From Methyloprofundus sp. (GTDB lineage: Bacteria; Pseudomonadota; Gammaproteobacteria; Methylococcales; Methylomonadaceae): DNA of 64,000 bases. Of the stretch, positions 1 to 7,322 are shown piece by piece; position 1 is the first letter of the stretch; each line of letters starts with the position of its first letter. The notes beneath the pieces were generated by a model that did not search any database, was not told the DNA's origin, and saw only the letters and a program-made list of their open reading frames with translations. The DNA lies in NCBI GenBank assembly GCA_016592635.1, contig AP023240.1, forward strand, positions 3,451,630 through 3,515,629, in the 5' to 3' direction. The position numbers were made by a program, and so were the translations under genes.

Positions 1-2
1 TA

Positions 3-110
3 TTACAGCGTTATTGTCGTTTTCTTTATGAACGCCATAATAGTTATGAAGCGGTAGCCAGAATTACCCAATTAGATCGGCGTACGGTTAGGAAGTATAT
101 TGTTGATTAG
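3..110 (+). CDS. C-terminal end of a Fis-type HTH regulator (partial)
   Basis: The reading frame is open from the window edge and ends at TAG 108-110, giving 35 residues. They contain a Fis-like helix-turn-helix: SYEAVARITQLDRRTVRKYI. This type of DNA-binding end is typical of sigma-54-dependent (NtrC-class) activators, where it recognises the upstream activating site. The start and all other domains lie outside the window, so the class is inferred only from the HTH. rpoN is present in this window at about 43.5-45.0 kb. Confidence 0.55.
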   Translation, partial: LQRYCRFLYERHNSYEAVARITQLDRRTVRKYIVD

Positions 111-487
111 CGGGTAAAACAACCTGCTCATGATCGATAGCCCTACAAAATACCTTAAAACTATTGCGCTATAAAGACATAAAAACAGAGCTACAACACG
201 CCCTGCCCGCCTCTGATACTTTCATGACGCTGAATCAAATAACAAAGTTAAGTAACATAAGTGTATTTATTTGACTAGACCTTAATAAGTAACCTATGAT
301 CAACGAACCCTGAAATTATTTCAGGCTATAAATCAATCACTTCAGCATAAAAAGAGTTGCTGGTATTGTGGCTGTTTAGCCATAAACTTAAAGCAATCAC
401 TGAATATCTATTCCATATAATACAGTTCAGGGCTACTTATATTTATATAGCACATACCTGGATATGTATCTCTAGAGGGGGCGTGAC
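111..487. other. Gene-free stretch, AT-rich
   Basis: No open frame here looks like a gene. The stretch separates the partial regulator from the gene starting at 488 and presumably carries that gene's promoter. The only clear element is the strong purine-rich ribosome binding site (gaggggg, about 474-480) just before the ATG at 488. I see no convincing hairpin or operator. Confidence 0.5.
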
Positions 488-1171
488 ATGCAACAAATTT
501 CTACTTTACTGGCAGGGACTGCACAGCGCAGCACCAATACTGCAACACCATCAACCAATCAACCAAACAATATCCACGGAAATGCCTATCTGGTTTCCAG
601 CATCCGCAAATTTTTAGTCAATATACCACTACTAGTTTTAGCGGTTATATTATTAATGTTTATTTTACCCAATACAGCCAACGCCCATCGAGGCGCAAAA
701 GGTGATGTCGATACCTGTCGCATATCCGTTGGTACAGAAGTTGTACATTTTTCTGCCTATACACCAAGGTCTTCAGGAGGAAGAAGCTTTTGTCATGCCA
801 TCCCAAATGTCGAACTGACCCACTTAGTTATTGATTACGAAGGAAAAAAGTTACGTCACACCACCGTTGAGTTAGAAGTAACCAAAGAACCCGAAGGTAC
901 CCGTATTTTTTACCAAAAGCCTGAAAAAATCAAAAAAGGTTCCATAGATGTTATTGTTGATTTTGCTCAACATGGTGCTGGCGACTACCTTACACACATA
1001 ACCATTATCAACCAAGGCGAAACAATTGATGCTCACTTACCTTTCTCAATAGGTGTTGATCCTGATGAAGATAAAATTCCCTATAAAATCATCATTCCAT
1101 TCTTTTTAGTGCTCTTCATTCTTATTGGCATGAAGTTTATGACCGTAAAAAAAGGTCCTGAAGCAGATTAA
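488..1171 (+). CDS. Unrecognised membrane-anchored periplasmic protein with conserved-looking Cys/His
   Basis: The protein has 227 residues and I do not recognise the family. About 40 polar N-terminal residues precede a hydrophobic segment at roughly 42-64 that ends NTANAH, which looks like an uncleaved anchor or a signal peptide. A roughly 130-residue exported domain follows with two cysteines (DTCRISVG and RSFCHAIP) and several histidines, including AQHGAGDYLTH and DAHLPF. A second membrane span lies at about 196-216 (IIIPFFLVLFILIGM), with a short basic cytoplasmic tail. A strong ribosome binding site (gaggggg) sits 7 bases before the ATG. It is convergent with the small Cys/His membrane protein at 1173-1589, with a 1-base gap. 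A metal-related role is possible from the Cys/His content and the neighbour, but this is a guess. Confidence 0.7.
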   Translation: MQQISTLLAGTAQRSTNTATPSTNQPNNIHGNAYLVSSIRKFLVNIPLLVLAVILLMFILPNTANAHRGAKGDVDTCRISVGTEVVHFSAYTPRSSGGRSFCHAIPNVELTHLVIDYEGKKLRHTTVELEVTKEPEGTRIFYQKPEKIKKGSIDVIVDFAQHGAGDYLTHITIINQGETIDAHLPFSIGVDPDEDKIPYKIIIPFFLVLFILIGMKFMTVKKGPEAD

Positions 1172-1172
1172 C

Positions 1173-1589
1173 CTATCTACTTCGTTCTTCAGTACTACCA
1201 GTACCTAATGGATATAGCTGCCACTTGGCAGCTATATTGGCAGTCAATAGTGCCAACACGACAAAAACCACAAGTCCCTGTAAAGTACGCACAACAATTG
1301 TGGACTTAAACCCTAATGTCGGCATAAATAAAGCAACCACCACACCTGATACAACTGCCAATCCTGTCGAAAGTATCCCCACAAACATCGAGGCACACCA
1401 AGGACATTTATGTTCTGCCTGTGGCTTATAATAATTGCAATGCGCATCCAAGCCTAACCACGGCCAATCACAACCACATTGAAATAAAAATCCGCATAAA
1501 GGCGTAATCGCTACCAGTGCAATAACAAAGGTTATCGCACCTGCAATAAGGTTTTTCTGCGGTAACCCTGCCAACTGTTTTAACATCAT
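1173..1589 (-). CDS. Small four-span membrane protein with Cys/His cluster, unrecognised
   Basis: The protein has about 138 residues from ATG 1589; a GTG at 1607 in the same frame would add six. It has hydrophobic spans near residues 11-33, 60-85, 94-110 and 112-130. Between the first two spans is a Cys/His/Trp-rich loop: QCGCDWPWLGLDAHCNYY, then HKCPWC. The loop has six cysteines, including CxC and CxxC, and could bind metal or form disulfides. The gene lies just downstream, on the same strand, of the exported-protein gene now broken by the IS element, so the two were probably co-transcribed. No family is recognised and the function is unknown. Confidence 0.65.
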   Translation of the reverse strand: MMLKQLAGLPQKNLIAGAITFVIALVAITPLCGFLFQCGCDWPWLGLDAHCNYYKPQAEHKCPWCASMFVGILSTGLAVVSGVVVALFMPTLGFKSTIVVRTLQGLVVFVVLALLTANIAAKWQLYPLGTGSTEERSR

Positions 1590-1615
1590 ATAAACTTCAA
1601 CGCCCACTTAAAATA

Positions 1616-2050
1616 TTATTTATACTGTCGATTAGCAACATAAAAGAACAACGCAAAAGCTAATAAAGCAGGCAATAAAAAGCGAGTTGCCAACCATTTC
1701 CAATTGGGTACTTACGTGGTAAAGCCCCAAAAGCGATCTTTATATTTTATATTAAAATCATTCGGTAAAAAGCATAAGCTGTAGGTATAAAAGCGACTAT
1801 CAAAAACATAGCACCTCGCTCGCTCACGTATATAAGCCTCAGTATATTGCTTATTAATTGAACTATCTTGATAGATTGATTGCAGCACATGATAACCAGC
1901 TTGTAGCTTAACAACACTATCATTTACAGGCTGTGCAAATTTAAAAGTGTAATTTTCACCCGTTTGCACAACTGTATACTGATAGTTCGCACCAGCCCTC
2001 GCAAAAGTAAACTCAGTGCCTTTGGCATACAGAACAACACCATGAGTCAT
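1616..2050 (-). pseudogene. C-terminal part of an exported, membrane-anchored protein, split by IS4
   Basis: This is the 3' part of a gene whose first 14 codons lie at 3715-3755, on the far side of the IS element. If the element and one copy of the 8-base duplication are removed, the frame runs MKQLLLYIMLVLSMTHGVV and on into this segment, giving a clean signal peptide. The exported part continues with FARAGANYQYTV and ARCYVFDSRFYTYSLCF. A TAA at 1712-1714 ends the frame after RFWGFTT. In the same frame a further 31 codons (VPNWKWLATRFLLPALLAF... to the TAA at 1616-1618) encode what looks like a C-terminal membrane anchor. The TAA may therefore be a later nonsense mutation. The family is unknown. 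It was probably co-transcribed with the gene at 1173-1589. Confidence 0.75.
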
Positions 2051-2056
2051 ACTTAA
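2049..2056. repeat. Left copy of 8-bp target duplication (atacttaa)
   Basis: The octamer atacttaa occurs here directly before the left IS end (ctgaagtttcccag). It recurs at 3715-3722 directly after the right end (tttccaaag-type end, reading ...ggaaacttcag). The pair marks the boundaries of the inserted element. Confidence 0.85.
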
Positions 2057-2061
2057 CTGAA

Positions 2062-2188
2062 GTTTCCCAGTTTTTAGGGGGGTATATAGGCGGATAGGGG
2101 CATTTATTAATGGGTTTGCCACATTGCACGCAAGATCCAATTAAAATCATACAGTCCATATATCGCTGAGCTTGGTTTCCCAGTTTTT
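2062..2188. repeat. 113-bp extra unit flanked by gtttcccagttttt direct repeats in IS copy 1
   Basis: The 14-mer gtttcccagttttt occurs at 2062-2075 and again at 2175-2188. In the second IS copy (63730 on) it occurs only once, as gttttccagttttt. Distance from the left tip to the transposase ATG is 299 bases in copy 1 and 186 in copy 2, a difference of exactly 113. The extra unit either was gained by copy 1 or was lost from copy 2 by recombination between the repeats. The minus strand of the unit contains a short Cys-containing frame, which I do not consider a gene. Confidence 0.7.
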
Positions 2189-2355
2189 TGTCAGCCAAAT
2201 ATTAGGAAAGTCTAATTTTCGAAAAATATTAGCAATTACTAATATTTAAGTACAAATTACTTTAAAAACAACAGGTTGATAGTGAATAAGGCTGTATTTT
2301 GTAGTATAATAAACAGTGCTAACAAATTGATTATACAAACAAAAAAGCCTTATTC

Positions 2356-3693
2356 ATGTTCATTTTACGCGATCTTCTTTCTCCTCTTCAATCACATTTT
2401 TCAGAAACCACGCTCGGCAAAGAAAGAGCCTCGTTATTTGCCTATACGCTACTGTCGATCATTGTCCCGTTTACTTCCTCCATTAGTTCCAATTTATGGC
2501 GTAGCCTTGAAACGCTGTTCGGTATCAATATCAAGCGGAAACGATTTTACACATTCATGGCATCAACCAAATTACCGTGGCAAGGTTTATGGAAAACAGC
2601 CTGGGACCTGATCGACAACCCTGAAACGGACGACCGATTATTAATTGCCCTGGATGATTTCATCAACCCTAAAGTGGGCAAAAAAATCTTTGGTTGCGAA
2701 ACCATTTATGATCATGCGGCCAAAGCCAATCAAAGCGACTACCCATGGGCACAAAACGTGGTAGCCATCGGTTTGCTCAAGCAAATAAAAAATCGTTGGG
2801 CCTGTTTGTTTTTAGATTTTCGCCACTACCTTCCACAGAAAGCGATTGATGCACAATCCGATCGAGCGAAGATCAAAGGTCGATTGCAGTCGTTTGAAAC
2901 CAAGATCGGCCAAGCTGCACAGATGATCATCGGGGTTGCAAATCATTTTTCCGGCAAGCAAATACTCGCGGTGACCGATAGTTGGTTTGGCAATGCAGGT
3001 TTGTTAAAGCCCGTACGCAAAGAGGTAGGCAGTCTGTTTGATATTCTGTCGCGCCTGCGCTGTAATAGTGTTTTATATGATCTTCCCGAGACAAGACAAT
3101 CTGGGCAGCGAGGGAGACCTCGAAAATATGGCCAGCGCTTGGGTTCGGCAACAGAAATGGCAAAATGCATTCGTCACGAAGCCGCCGAATATCAGGTGAC
3201 TCTTTATGGCAAACAGCGTACGGTACTTGCCCATGAACGCATTGTCATGCTGAAAAGTTTAAAATGCAAAGTACGCGTCGTGTGGGTTTTTCGTAAAACG
3301 CAATGGATCGCACTGTTTAGCACGGACTTGTCATTATCGGTCACGCAAATGATCGAGTTTTATGGTGCGAGATGGAAAATCGAATCAGGATTCAAGGAGT
3401 TGAAACAAGACATCGGCAGTCAAAAAAGTCAGTGTCGTAATGCGCATTCCGTGACCAATCATTTGAATTTTTGTATGATGGCAAGTACGCTGACCTGGAT
3501 TTATGCCGACCGTTTAAAGGCGGATCCGGAGCGTCGGCACAAAGTAAAAGGGCGCGCCAGTTTTGCCTTTTCAGACGTGCGGCGCATCATTACCGAGGCA
3601 GCATTGAACCCGGATTTTAATCATGTTTGCCCCAAACCAAGCAACTCCCCGATAAATCCACTGATTGCCGTACTGTTACGCATGGTGGCTTGA
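2356..3693 (+). CDS. IS4-family transposase, 445 aa
   Basis: This is a DDE transposase that cuts and joins the ends of its own element. The first catalytic Asp lies in the ALDDFINPK region and the second in VTDSWFGN. The third acidic residue sits in a perfect IS4 signature Y-(2)-R-(3)-E-(6)-K: YGARWKIESGFKELK. The length is normal for the family. The frame is intact, so the element may be active. The ATG at 2356 is preceded by the palindromic, AT-rich IS leader. Its codon use and local GC are somewhat richer than the surrounding DNA, as expected for a mobile gene. Confidence 0.93.
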   Translation: MFILRDLLSPLQSHFSETTLGKERASLFAYTLLSIIVPFTSSISSNLWRSLETLFGINIKRKRFYTFMASTKLPWQGLWKTAWDLIDNPETDDRLLIALDDFINPKVGKKIFGCETIYDHAAKANQSDYPWAQNVVAIGLLKQIKNRWACLFLDFRHYLPQKAIDAQSDRAKIKGRLQSFETKIGQAAQMIIGVANHFSGKQILAVTDSWFGNAGLLKPVRKEVGSLFDILSRLRCNSVLYDLPETRQSGQRGRPRKYGQRLGSATEMAKCIRHEAAEYQVTLYGKQRTVLAHERIVMLKSLKCKVRVVWVFRKTQWIALFSTDLSLSVTQMIEFYGARWKIESGFKELKQDIGSQKSQCRNAHSVTNHLNFCMMASTLTWIYADRLKADPERRHKVKGRASFAFSDVRRIITEAALNPDFNHVCPKPSNSPINPLIAVLLRMVA

Positions 3694-3714
3694 TGATTTT
3701 TTTGGAAACTTCAG

Positions 3715-3755
3715 ATACTTAATACCAGCATAATATAAAGCAATAATTGTTTCAT
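3715..3755 (-). pseudogene. N-terminal fragment (signal peptide start) of the IS4-split gene
   Basis: The minus strand reads a textbook ribosome binding site (aggaggt), then ATG at 3753-3755 and MKQLLLYIMLVLS, up to the IS. The sequence from 3715 to 3722 is the right-hand copy of the target duplication. Joined to 2048 and below, it keeps frame, as described for the segment at 1616-2050. Only 13 codons and two bases remain here, so on its own it encodes nothing useful. Confidence 0.8.
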
Positions 3756-3960
3756 AACACCTCCTAAAGGTAATTGAACACCATTAAAGATTAATAATAT
3801 TATCAATAACTACTATTTAAGATTATAACGCTCCCCATTGGTACATACAAGTAAGTCTTATTTATATTTTATATCATTTAAAAACAGTGAGTTGCCTTAA
3901 AAATGAACTACAAAAATACTCAATATCATTTTTGAAAATACAGATCTCGTAGGAACTCTA

Positions 3961-4121
3961 GCATCCTTCATATAAGCATGAAAGTAGTTTACACTTTTTT
4001 CTCGTCATTCCTGCATGCTTTTAGCAGGAATCCATTATGCAGCATAGATTCCCGATAAAAGACTTCGGGAATGACGTGGTTAATGAAATTTAAAGTGTAA
4101 ACCGAGCAATGAAGGATGCCA
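3961..4121. mobile_element. MITE-like palindromic element with 8-bp duplication
   Basis: Terminal inverted repeats are gcatccttca (3961-3970) and tgaaggatgc (4110-4119). Subterminal arms are gtttacactt and aagtgtaaac. Inner palindromic arms contain gtcattcc and ggaatgac. The element is flanked by the direct repeat gaactcta at 3953-3960 and 4122-4129. It is non-coding and about 160 bp long. This structure is that of a miniature inverted-repeat transposable element. The terminal sequence differs from the nearby IS4 ends, so the parent transposase is not identified here. Confidence 0.75.
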
Positions 4122-4198
4122 GAACTCTATTAAAACCCAAGGTCGTTGGATGCAAATTTTTAGCTACCAACTTAAGACGGGGCAAGCATTAAATCTAA

Positions 4199-4268
4199 AG
4201 TAGGCTAAAGGCCTACTGATAGTAAGGAGGAGGAGGAGGAGGAGAATTATATTATGAGCGCCAGTTAA
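4199..4268 (+). promoter_or_regulatory. Hairpin plus (GGA)6 polypurine ribosome site before a 4-residue minigene
   Basis: A perfect 7-bp stem (agtaggc / gcctact, 4199-4217, loop of 5) is followed by a polypurine run, aaggagg followed by further gga repeats, at about 4223-4244. ATG 4254 comes 10 bases later and opens only four codons (MSAS) before TAA 4266-4268. Nothing else in frame follows. It could be a remnant 5' leader, a leader peptide or a chance simple repeat. No downstream gene on this strand would use it. Confidence 0.35.
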
Positions 4269-4362
4269 AGCACCAGAAACAGGATATGCTAAGGCACGAA
4301 GCGCATCCTATGTCAAAATGTCCCATTTTAAATGAGTTTCCAGATTTTTTACGACATAGCAG

Positions 4363-4411
4363 TAAAAACGAAATCCGACATGTTGAGGTGAATGATAACA
4401 TGTCAGATTTC
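4363..4411 (-). terminator. Terminator downstream of rubredoxin
   Basis: An inverted repeat, gaaatccgacatgtt (4370-4384) and aacatgtcagatttc (4397-4411), has one mismatch and a 12-base loop. On the minus strand the stem is followed by gtttttac. It lies about 40 bases past the rubredoxin stop and fits an intrinsic terminator for that gene. Confidence 0.65.
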
Positions 4412-4451
4412 TTTATAGTTTTAGGGGGCAAACACTATTTGTAACGATAAA

Positions 4452-4622
4452 TTATTCAATCAATTTGAAAAAACTCTTCGGCGCTCCACAAATTGGGCAA
4501 GCCCAATCATCAGGAATATCATCCCATAAAGTCCCTGGTGCTAGGCCACTATCTGGATCGCCTAGCTCCTCATCATAAACGTGCTCACATTCCATACAAC
4601 GATATTTTTTATATTCAGCCAT
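4452..4622 (-). CDS. Rubredoxin
   Basis: This is a 56-residue iron protein that carries single electrons. Two Cys pairs, YRCMECEHVYD and CPICGAPKSFF, hold one Fe(Cys)4 centre. The spacer includes the usual DPDSGLAPGT and WACPIC sequences. Start at ATG 4622 is preferred over a frame extension to 4646 because a ribosome binding site (ggag) sits 7 bases upstream and MAEYKKYRC matches the family's usual N-terminus. The gene starts just inside the 3' end region of the TauE-type gene, so the two are probably co-transcribed. Confidence 0.93.
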   Translation of the reverse strand: MAEYKKYRCMECEHVYDEELGDPDSGLAPGTLWDDIPDDWACPICGAPKSFFKLIE

Positions 4623-4635
4623 CAAAAATCTCCAA

Positions 4636-5436
4636 TTAATAAACAAATACCCATAACAACTTAGCCGCCACTACCAACAACAATATTGCAAAAAAACGTT
4701 TCAGCAATGCTGCCGGCAGCTTATTTGCCAACATAGCACCAACTGGTGCACTTACCATACTACTAAGCACTATACCCGCAAATGCAGGCAAATACACATA
4801 ACCAACACAGCCTTCTGGTAGCCCCGTTTTATGCCAACCTAAAACAGCATAGCTAATCGTGCCAATAACTGCAATCGGCAGTCCACAGGCACTGGAAATA
4901 GCCACTGCATTACGCATCGGCACTTGATGCCTTGCCAACAGTGGCACAGTTAACGTGCCACCACCAATTCCCAAAATAGCCGATACAAAGCCAATGACTA
5001 TGCCGGATATTTTTAACGTAACGCCCCGTAATAATTTATCCCGCACCTGCTGTTTCGCGGGTCGAGCCATTTGTATGGCCACAAATAGCATGTACAACGC
5101 AAAAATAAGCCTTAAATTCTCGGACAATAATGCATCCGCCACAAAACTACCCGCAATCACCCCGAATAAAATACCACCACTTAATTTAAATACGTGCGGC
5201 CAAATAATGGCTCCTAAACGTAGATGTGCCAAACTAGCTGCAATTGAGGTGACAATAATGGTTGCCAGCGAAGTTGCTACTGCCATCAGCATAACTAAAT
5301 TATGTGACACAGCTTCCCAGTCTAATAAAAACATAAAAAAGGGTACCAATACCAAGCCGCCCCCTACCCCAAACAACCCTGCCAACACGCCTGAAAAACA
5401 ACCAAATAACAAACAAATAATAAATATTTCAGCCAT
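4636..5436 (-). CDS. TauE/SafE-family membrane permease
   Basis: This is an integral membrane protein of about 266 residues with 7-8 hydrophobic spans. It shows the family's duplicated Gly-rich half-signatures: GVLAGLFGVGGGLVLVPF near the N-terminus and GFVSAILGIGGGTLTVPLL in the middle. The family is associated with export of sulfite, sulfonates and similar anions; the substrate here is unknown. ATG 5436 is chosen; an in-frame TTG at 5451 is the only reason for a longer call. The gene lies directly upstream of rubredoxin on the same strand. A second, divergent member lies at 17478-18203. Confidence 0.88.
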   Translation of the reverse strand: MAEIFIICLLFGCFSGVLAGLFGVGGGLVLVPFFMFLLDWEAVSHNLVMLMAVATSLATIIVTSIAASLAHLRLGAIIWPHVFKLSGGILFGVIAGSFVADALLSENLRLIFALYMLFVAIQMARPAKQQVRDKLLRGVTLKISGIVIGFVSAILGIGGGTLTVPLLARHQVPMRNAVAISSACGLPIAVIGTISYAVLGWHKTGLPEGCVGYVYLPAFAGIVLSSMVSAPVGAMLANKLPAALLKRFFAILLLVVAAKLLWVFVY

Positions 5437-5567
5437 ATCTCTATTTACCAAACTTACCCCATCAACATCCTAGCACTATACACGCTCATTTCTATAAAAT
5501 GCAGCTTTCCAAACAAGTAGTTAATCATTTATGATATTCCTTAATTAAATAAATCCTCTTTAAAATT

Positions 5568-6803
5568 ATGAAAGCCTATTTGGTTGGCGGTGCAGTCCGC
5601 GATACTTTATTAAACTTCCCCGTGCGTGAGCGTGACTGGGTCGTGATTGGTGAAACCCCTGAAGCCATGTTAGCCCGTGGTTATACAGAAGTAGGCAAAG
5701 ACTTCCCTGTGTTCCTGCACCCTGAAACCAAAGATGAGTATGCCTTAGCGCGCATTGAAAGAAAAACAGCTCGTGGTTATAAAGGCTTTGCCGTACATGC
5801 CACACCTGATGTGTGCTTAGAAGATGATTTATTACGCCGCGATTTGACCATTAACGCCATGGCCATGTTAGACAATGGCGAGGTGATTGATCCTTATGGT
5901 GGTAAGGCCGACCTTAAAAACAAACTGTTTCGCCATATTTCGCCCGCTTTTTGTGAAGACCCAGTACGCGTCTTACGTATTGCACGTTTTTGTGCGCGCT
6001 ATCATCACCTGGGATTTAGCATTGCCCCTGAGACACAACAACTTATGCAAACCATGGTGACTAATGGTGAAATTGACCATTTAGTGCCTGAACGGGTTTG
6101 GGCGGAAACAGCCAAAGCATTGGCAGAACAATCACCTGCTGCTTATTTTCAAGCATTACGTGATTGTGGCGCATTGCAGCGTATCTTTCCCGAAATTGAT
6201 GCATTATTTGGTGTACCTCAAACAGCTGAGTATCACCCTGAAATTGATACCGGCGTACATACCTTAATGGTGTTAGAACAAGCGACCTTATTAAGTGATA
6301 AAGTCACCGTACGCTTCGCAGCGTTGACCCATGATTTAGGCAAAGCACTAACACCTTCGGAAAATTGGCCAAGTCATCATGATCATGAAAATTTAGGAAT
6401 AGATGCATTAAAAGCACTATGCCAGCGTATACGTGTACCGAATCATTACCAAAAATTAGCATTACAAGTCATGCAATACCATACCCATTGTCATCGCGCT
6501 TTTGAATTAAGGCCTGCGACATTATGTGATACCTTGACGAGCATTGGTGCATTTAAAGCCAACAACCAATTGCAAGATTTTTTGCTAGCGTGCGAAGCTG
6601 ATTCCAAGGGACGCTTAGGCTTCGAAGACCGCGATTACCCACAAGCAGACTATTATTTAGCTGCACAAAAAGCAGCAAAACGCATTGATAGTTCCGCCAT
6701 TGACAATGATAATTTACGGGGTAAGGAAATTGGTATCGCCATTCGTAACTTACGCGCCAAAGAAATTAGCATTATAAAAAAACAATTTACCGCAAACTTA
6801 TAA
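5568..6803 (+). CDS. cca: Multifunctional CCA-adding tRNA nucleotidyltransferase
   Basis: The enzyme builds or repairs the 3'-CCA end of tRNA from CTP and ATP. The class II nucleotidyltransferase head shows GGAVRDTLL at residues 7-15, RERDWVVIG and the RRDLTINAMAM nucleotide-selection region near 90-105. The C-terminal half has an HD phosphohydrolase-type domain (LTHDLGKALT, SHHDHENLG) seen in the long gammaproteobacterial form, with phosphodiesterase and phosphatase activity. The length of 411 residues matches that form. yajQ follows after 12 bases on the same strand. Confidence 0.95.
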   Translation: MKAYLVGGAVRDTLLNFPVRERDWVVIGETPEAMLARGYTEVGKDFPVFLHPETKDEYALARIERKTARGYKGFAVHATPDVCLEDDLLRRDLTINAMAMLDNGEVIDPYGGKADLKNKLFRHISPAFCEDPVRVLRIARFCARYHHLGFSIAPETQQLMQTMVTNGEIDHLVPERVWAETAKALAEQSPAAYFQALRDCGALQRIFPEIDALFGVPQTAEYHPEIDTGVHTLMVLEQATLLSDKVTVRFAALTHDLGKALTPSENWPSHHDHENLGIDALKALCQRIRVPNHYQKLALQVMQYHTHCHRAFELRPATLCDTLTSIGAFKANNQLQDFLLACEADSKGRLGFEDRDYPQADYYLAAQKAAKRIDSSAIDNDNLRGKEIGIAIRNLRAKEISIIKKQFTANL

Positions 6804-6815
6804 ACAGGATTTAAT

Positions 6816-7298
6816 ATGCCATCATTTGATATTGTTTCAGAATTTGATATGCACGAAGCGCAGAACGCCATAGCCCAAGCCAATAAAGAAGTCAGTGCAC
6901 GCTTTGATTTCAAAGGCTCTAATGCGCAATTTGAACTGAAAGATGATTCTATTTTAATGCAAGCCCAATCAACTTTTCAGTTGCAGCAAATGTTACCTAT
7001 TCTATTTGCCAAAATGGGCAAGCGCGGTATTGATGTCGCTTGCTTAGAAACAGGCGATGTAAAGGAAGCGGCTAAAACCGCAGAACAACCCGTATCAATG
7101 AAACAAGGCCTAGACAAACCCTTGGCAAAAAAGATCGTTAAGCTTATTAAAGATACTAAGTTAAAAGCTCAAGCTGCGATTGAAGGCGAGAAAGTCCGTG
7201 TCACGGCTAAAAAACGTGATGATCTGCAACAAGTGATGCAAATGTTGCGTGGGCAAGAGTTAGAAATGCCGTTGCAGTTTAATAATTTTAGGGACTAA
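6816..7298 (+). CDS. yajQ: YajQ-family nucleotide/c-di-GMP-binding protein
   Basis: The protein has 160 residues with the family's N-terminus MPSFDIVSEFDMHEAQNA and the duplicated ferredoxin-like halves, including SARFDFKGSNA, VTAKKRDDLQQVM and the terminus LQFNNFRD. Members bind c-di-GMP or nucleotides and have been linked to transcription control in Xanthomonas. The precise role here is not known. It is probably co-transcribed with cca. It may connect with the GGDEF/EAL proteins at 52.4 and 59.8 kb, but that is inference. Confidence 0.93.
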   Translation: MPSFDIVSEFDMHEAQNAIAQANKEVSARFDFKGSNAQFELKDDSILMQAQSTFQLQQMLPILFAKMGKRGIDVACLETGDVKEAAKTAEQPVSMKQGLDKPLAKKIVKLIKDTKLKAQAAIEGEKVRVTAKKRDDLQQVMQMLRGQELEMPLQFNNFRD

Positions 7299-7322
7299 CC
7301 TTCTCCCAAAACGACAATACCT

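Larger units (their letters stand above)
2057..3714 (+). mobile_element. IS4-family insertion sequence, copy 1 (1658 bp)
   Basis: The element is bounded by imperfect inverted ends. The left end is CTGAAGTTTCCCAG and the right end, read on the other strand, is CTGAAGTTTCCAAAA. It is flanked by the 8-bp duplication atacttaa. It carries one transposase (2356-3693). A second copy starts at 63730 and runs off the window. From about position 2190 onward the two copies are nearly identical. Copy 1 has 113 extra bases near its left end (see the repeat at 2062-2188). The insertion lies inside the signal-peptide codons of a minus-strand gene. Confidence 0.9.

Noticed and set aside
2013..2198. 61-codon minus-strand frame with Cys residues at the left IS end
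   Set aside because: It runs across the IS tip and the 113-base extra unit, has no ribosome site and no family match. It is more likely non-coding IS-end DNA.
4331..4356. gagtttccagatttttt resembling an IS4 end
   Set aside because: The match to CTGAAGTTTCCAG is short and imperfect, with no second end or duplication nearby. Probably chance.
4955..5473. 172-codon plus-strand frame opposite the TauE-type gene
   Set aside because: It is a shadow of a real membrane-protein gene on the minus strand; its composition is Pro/Asn-rich and random-like.
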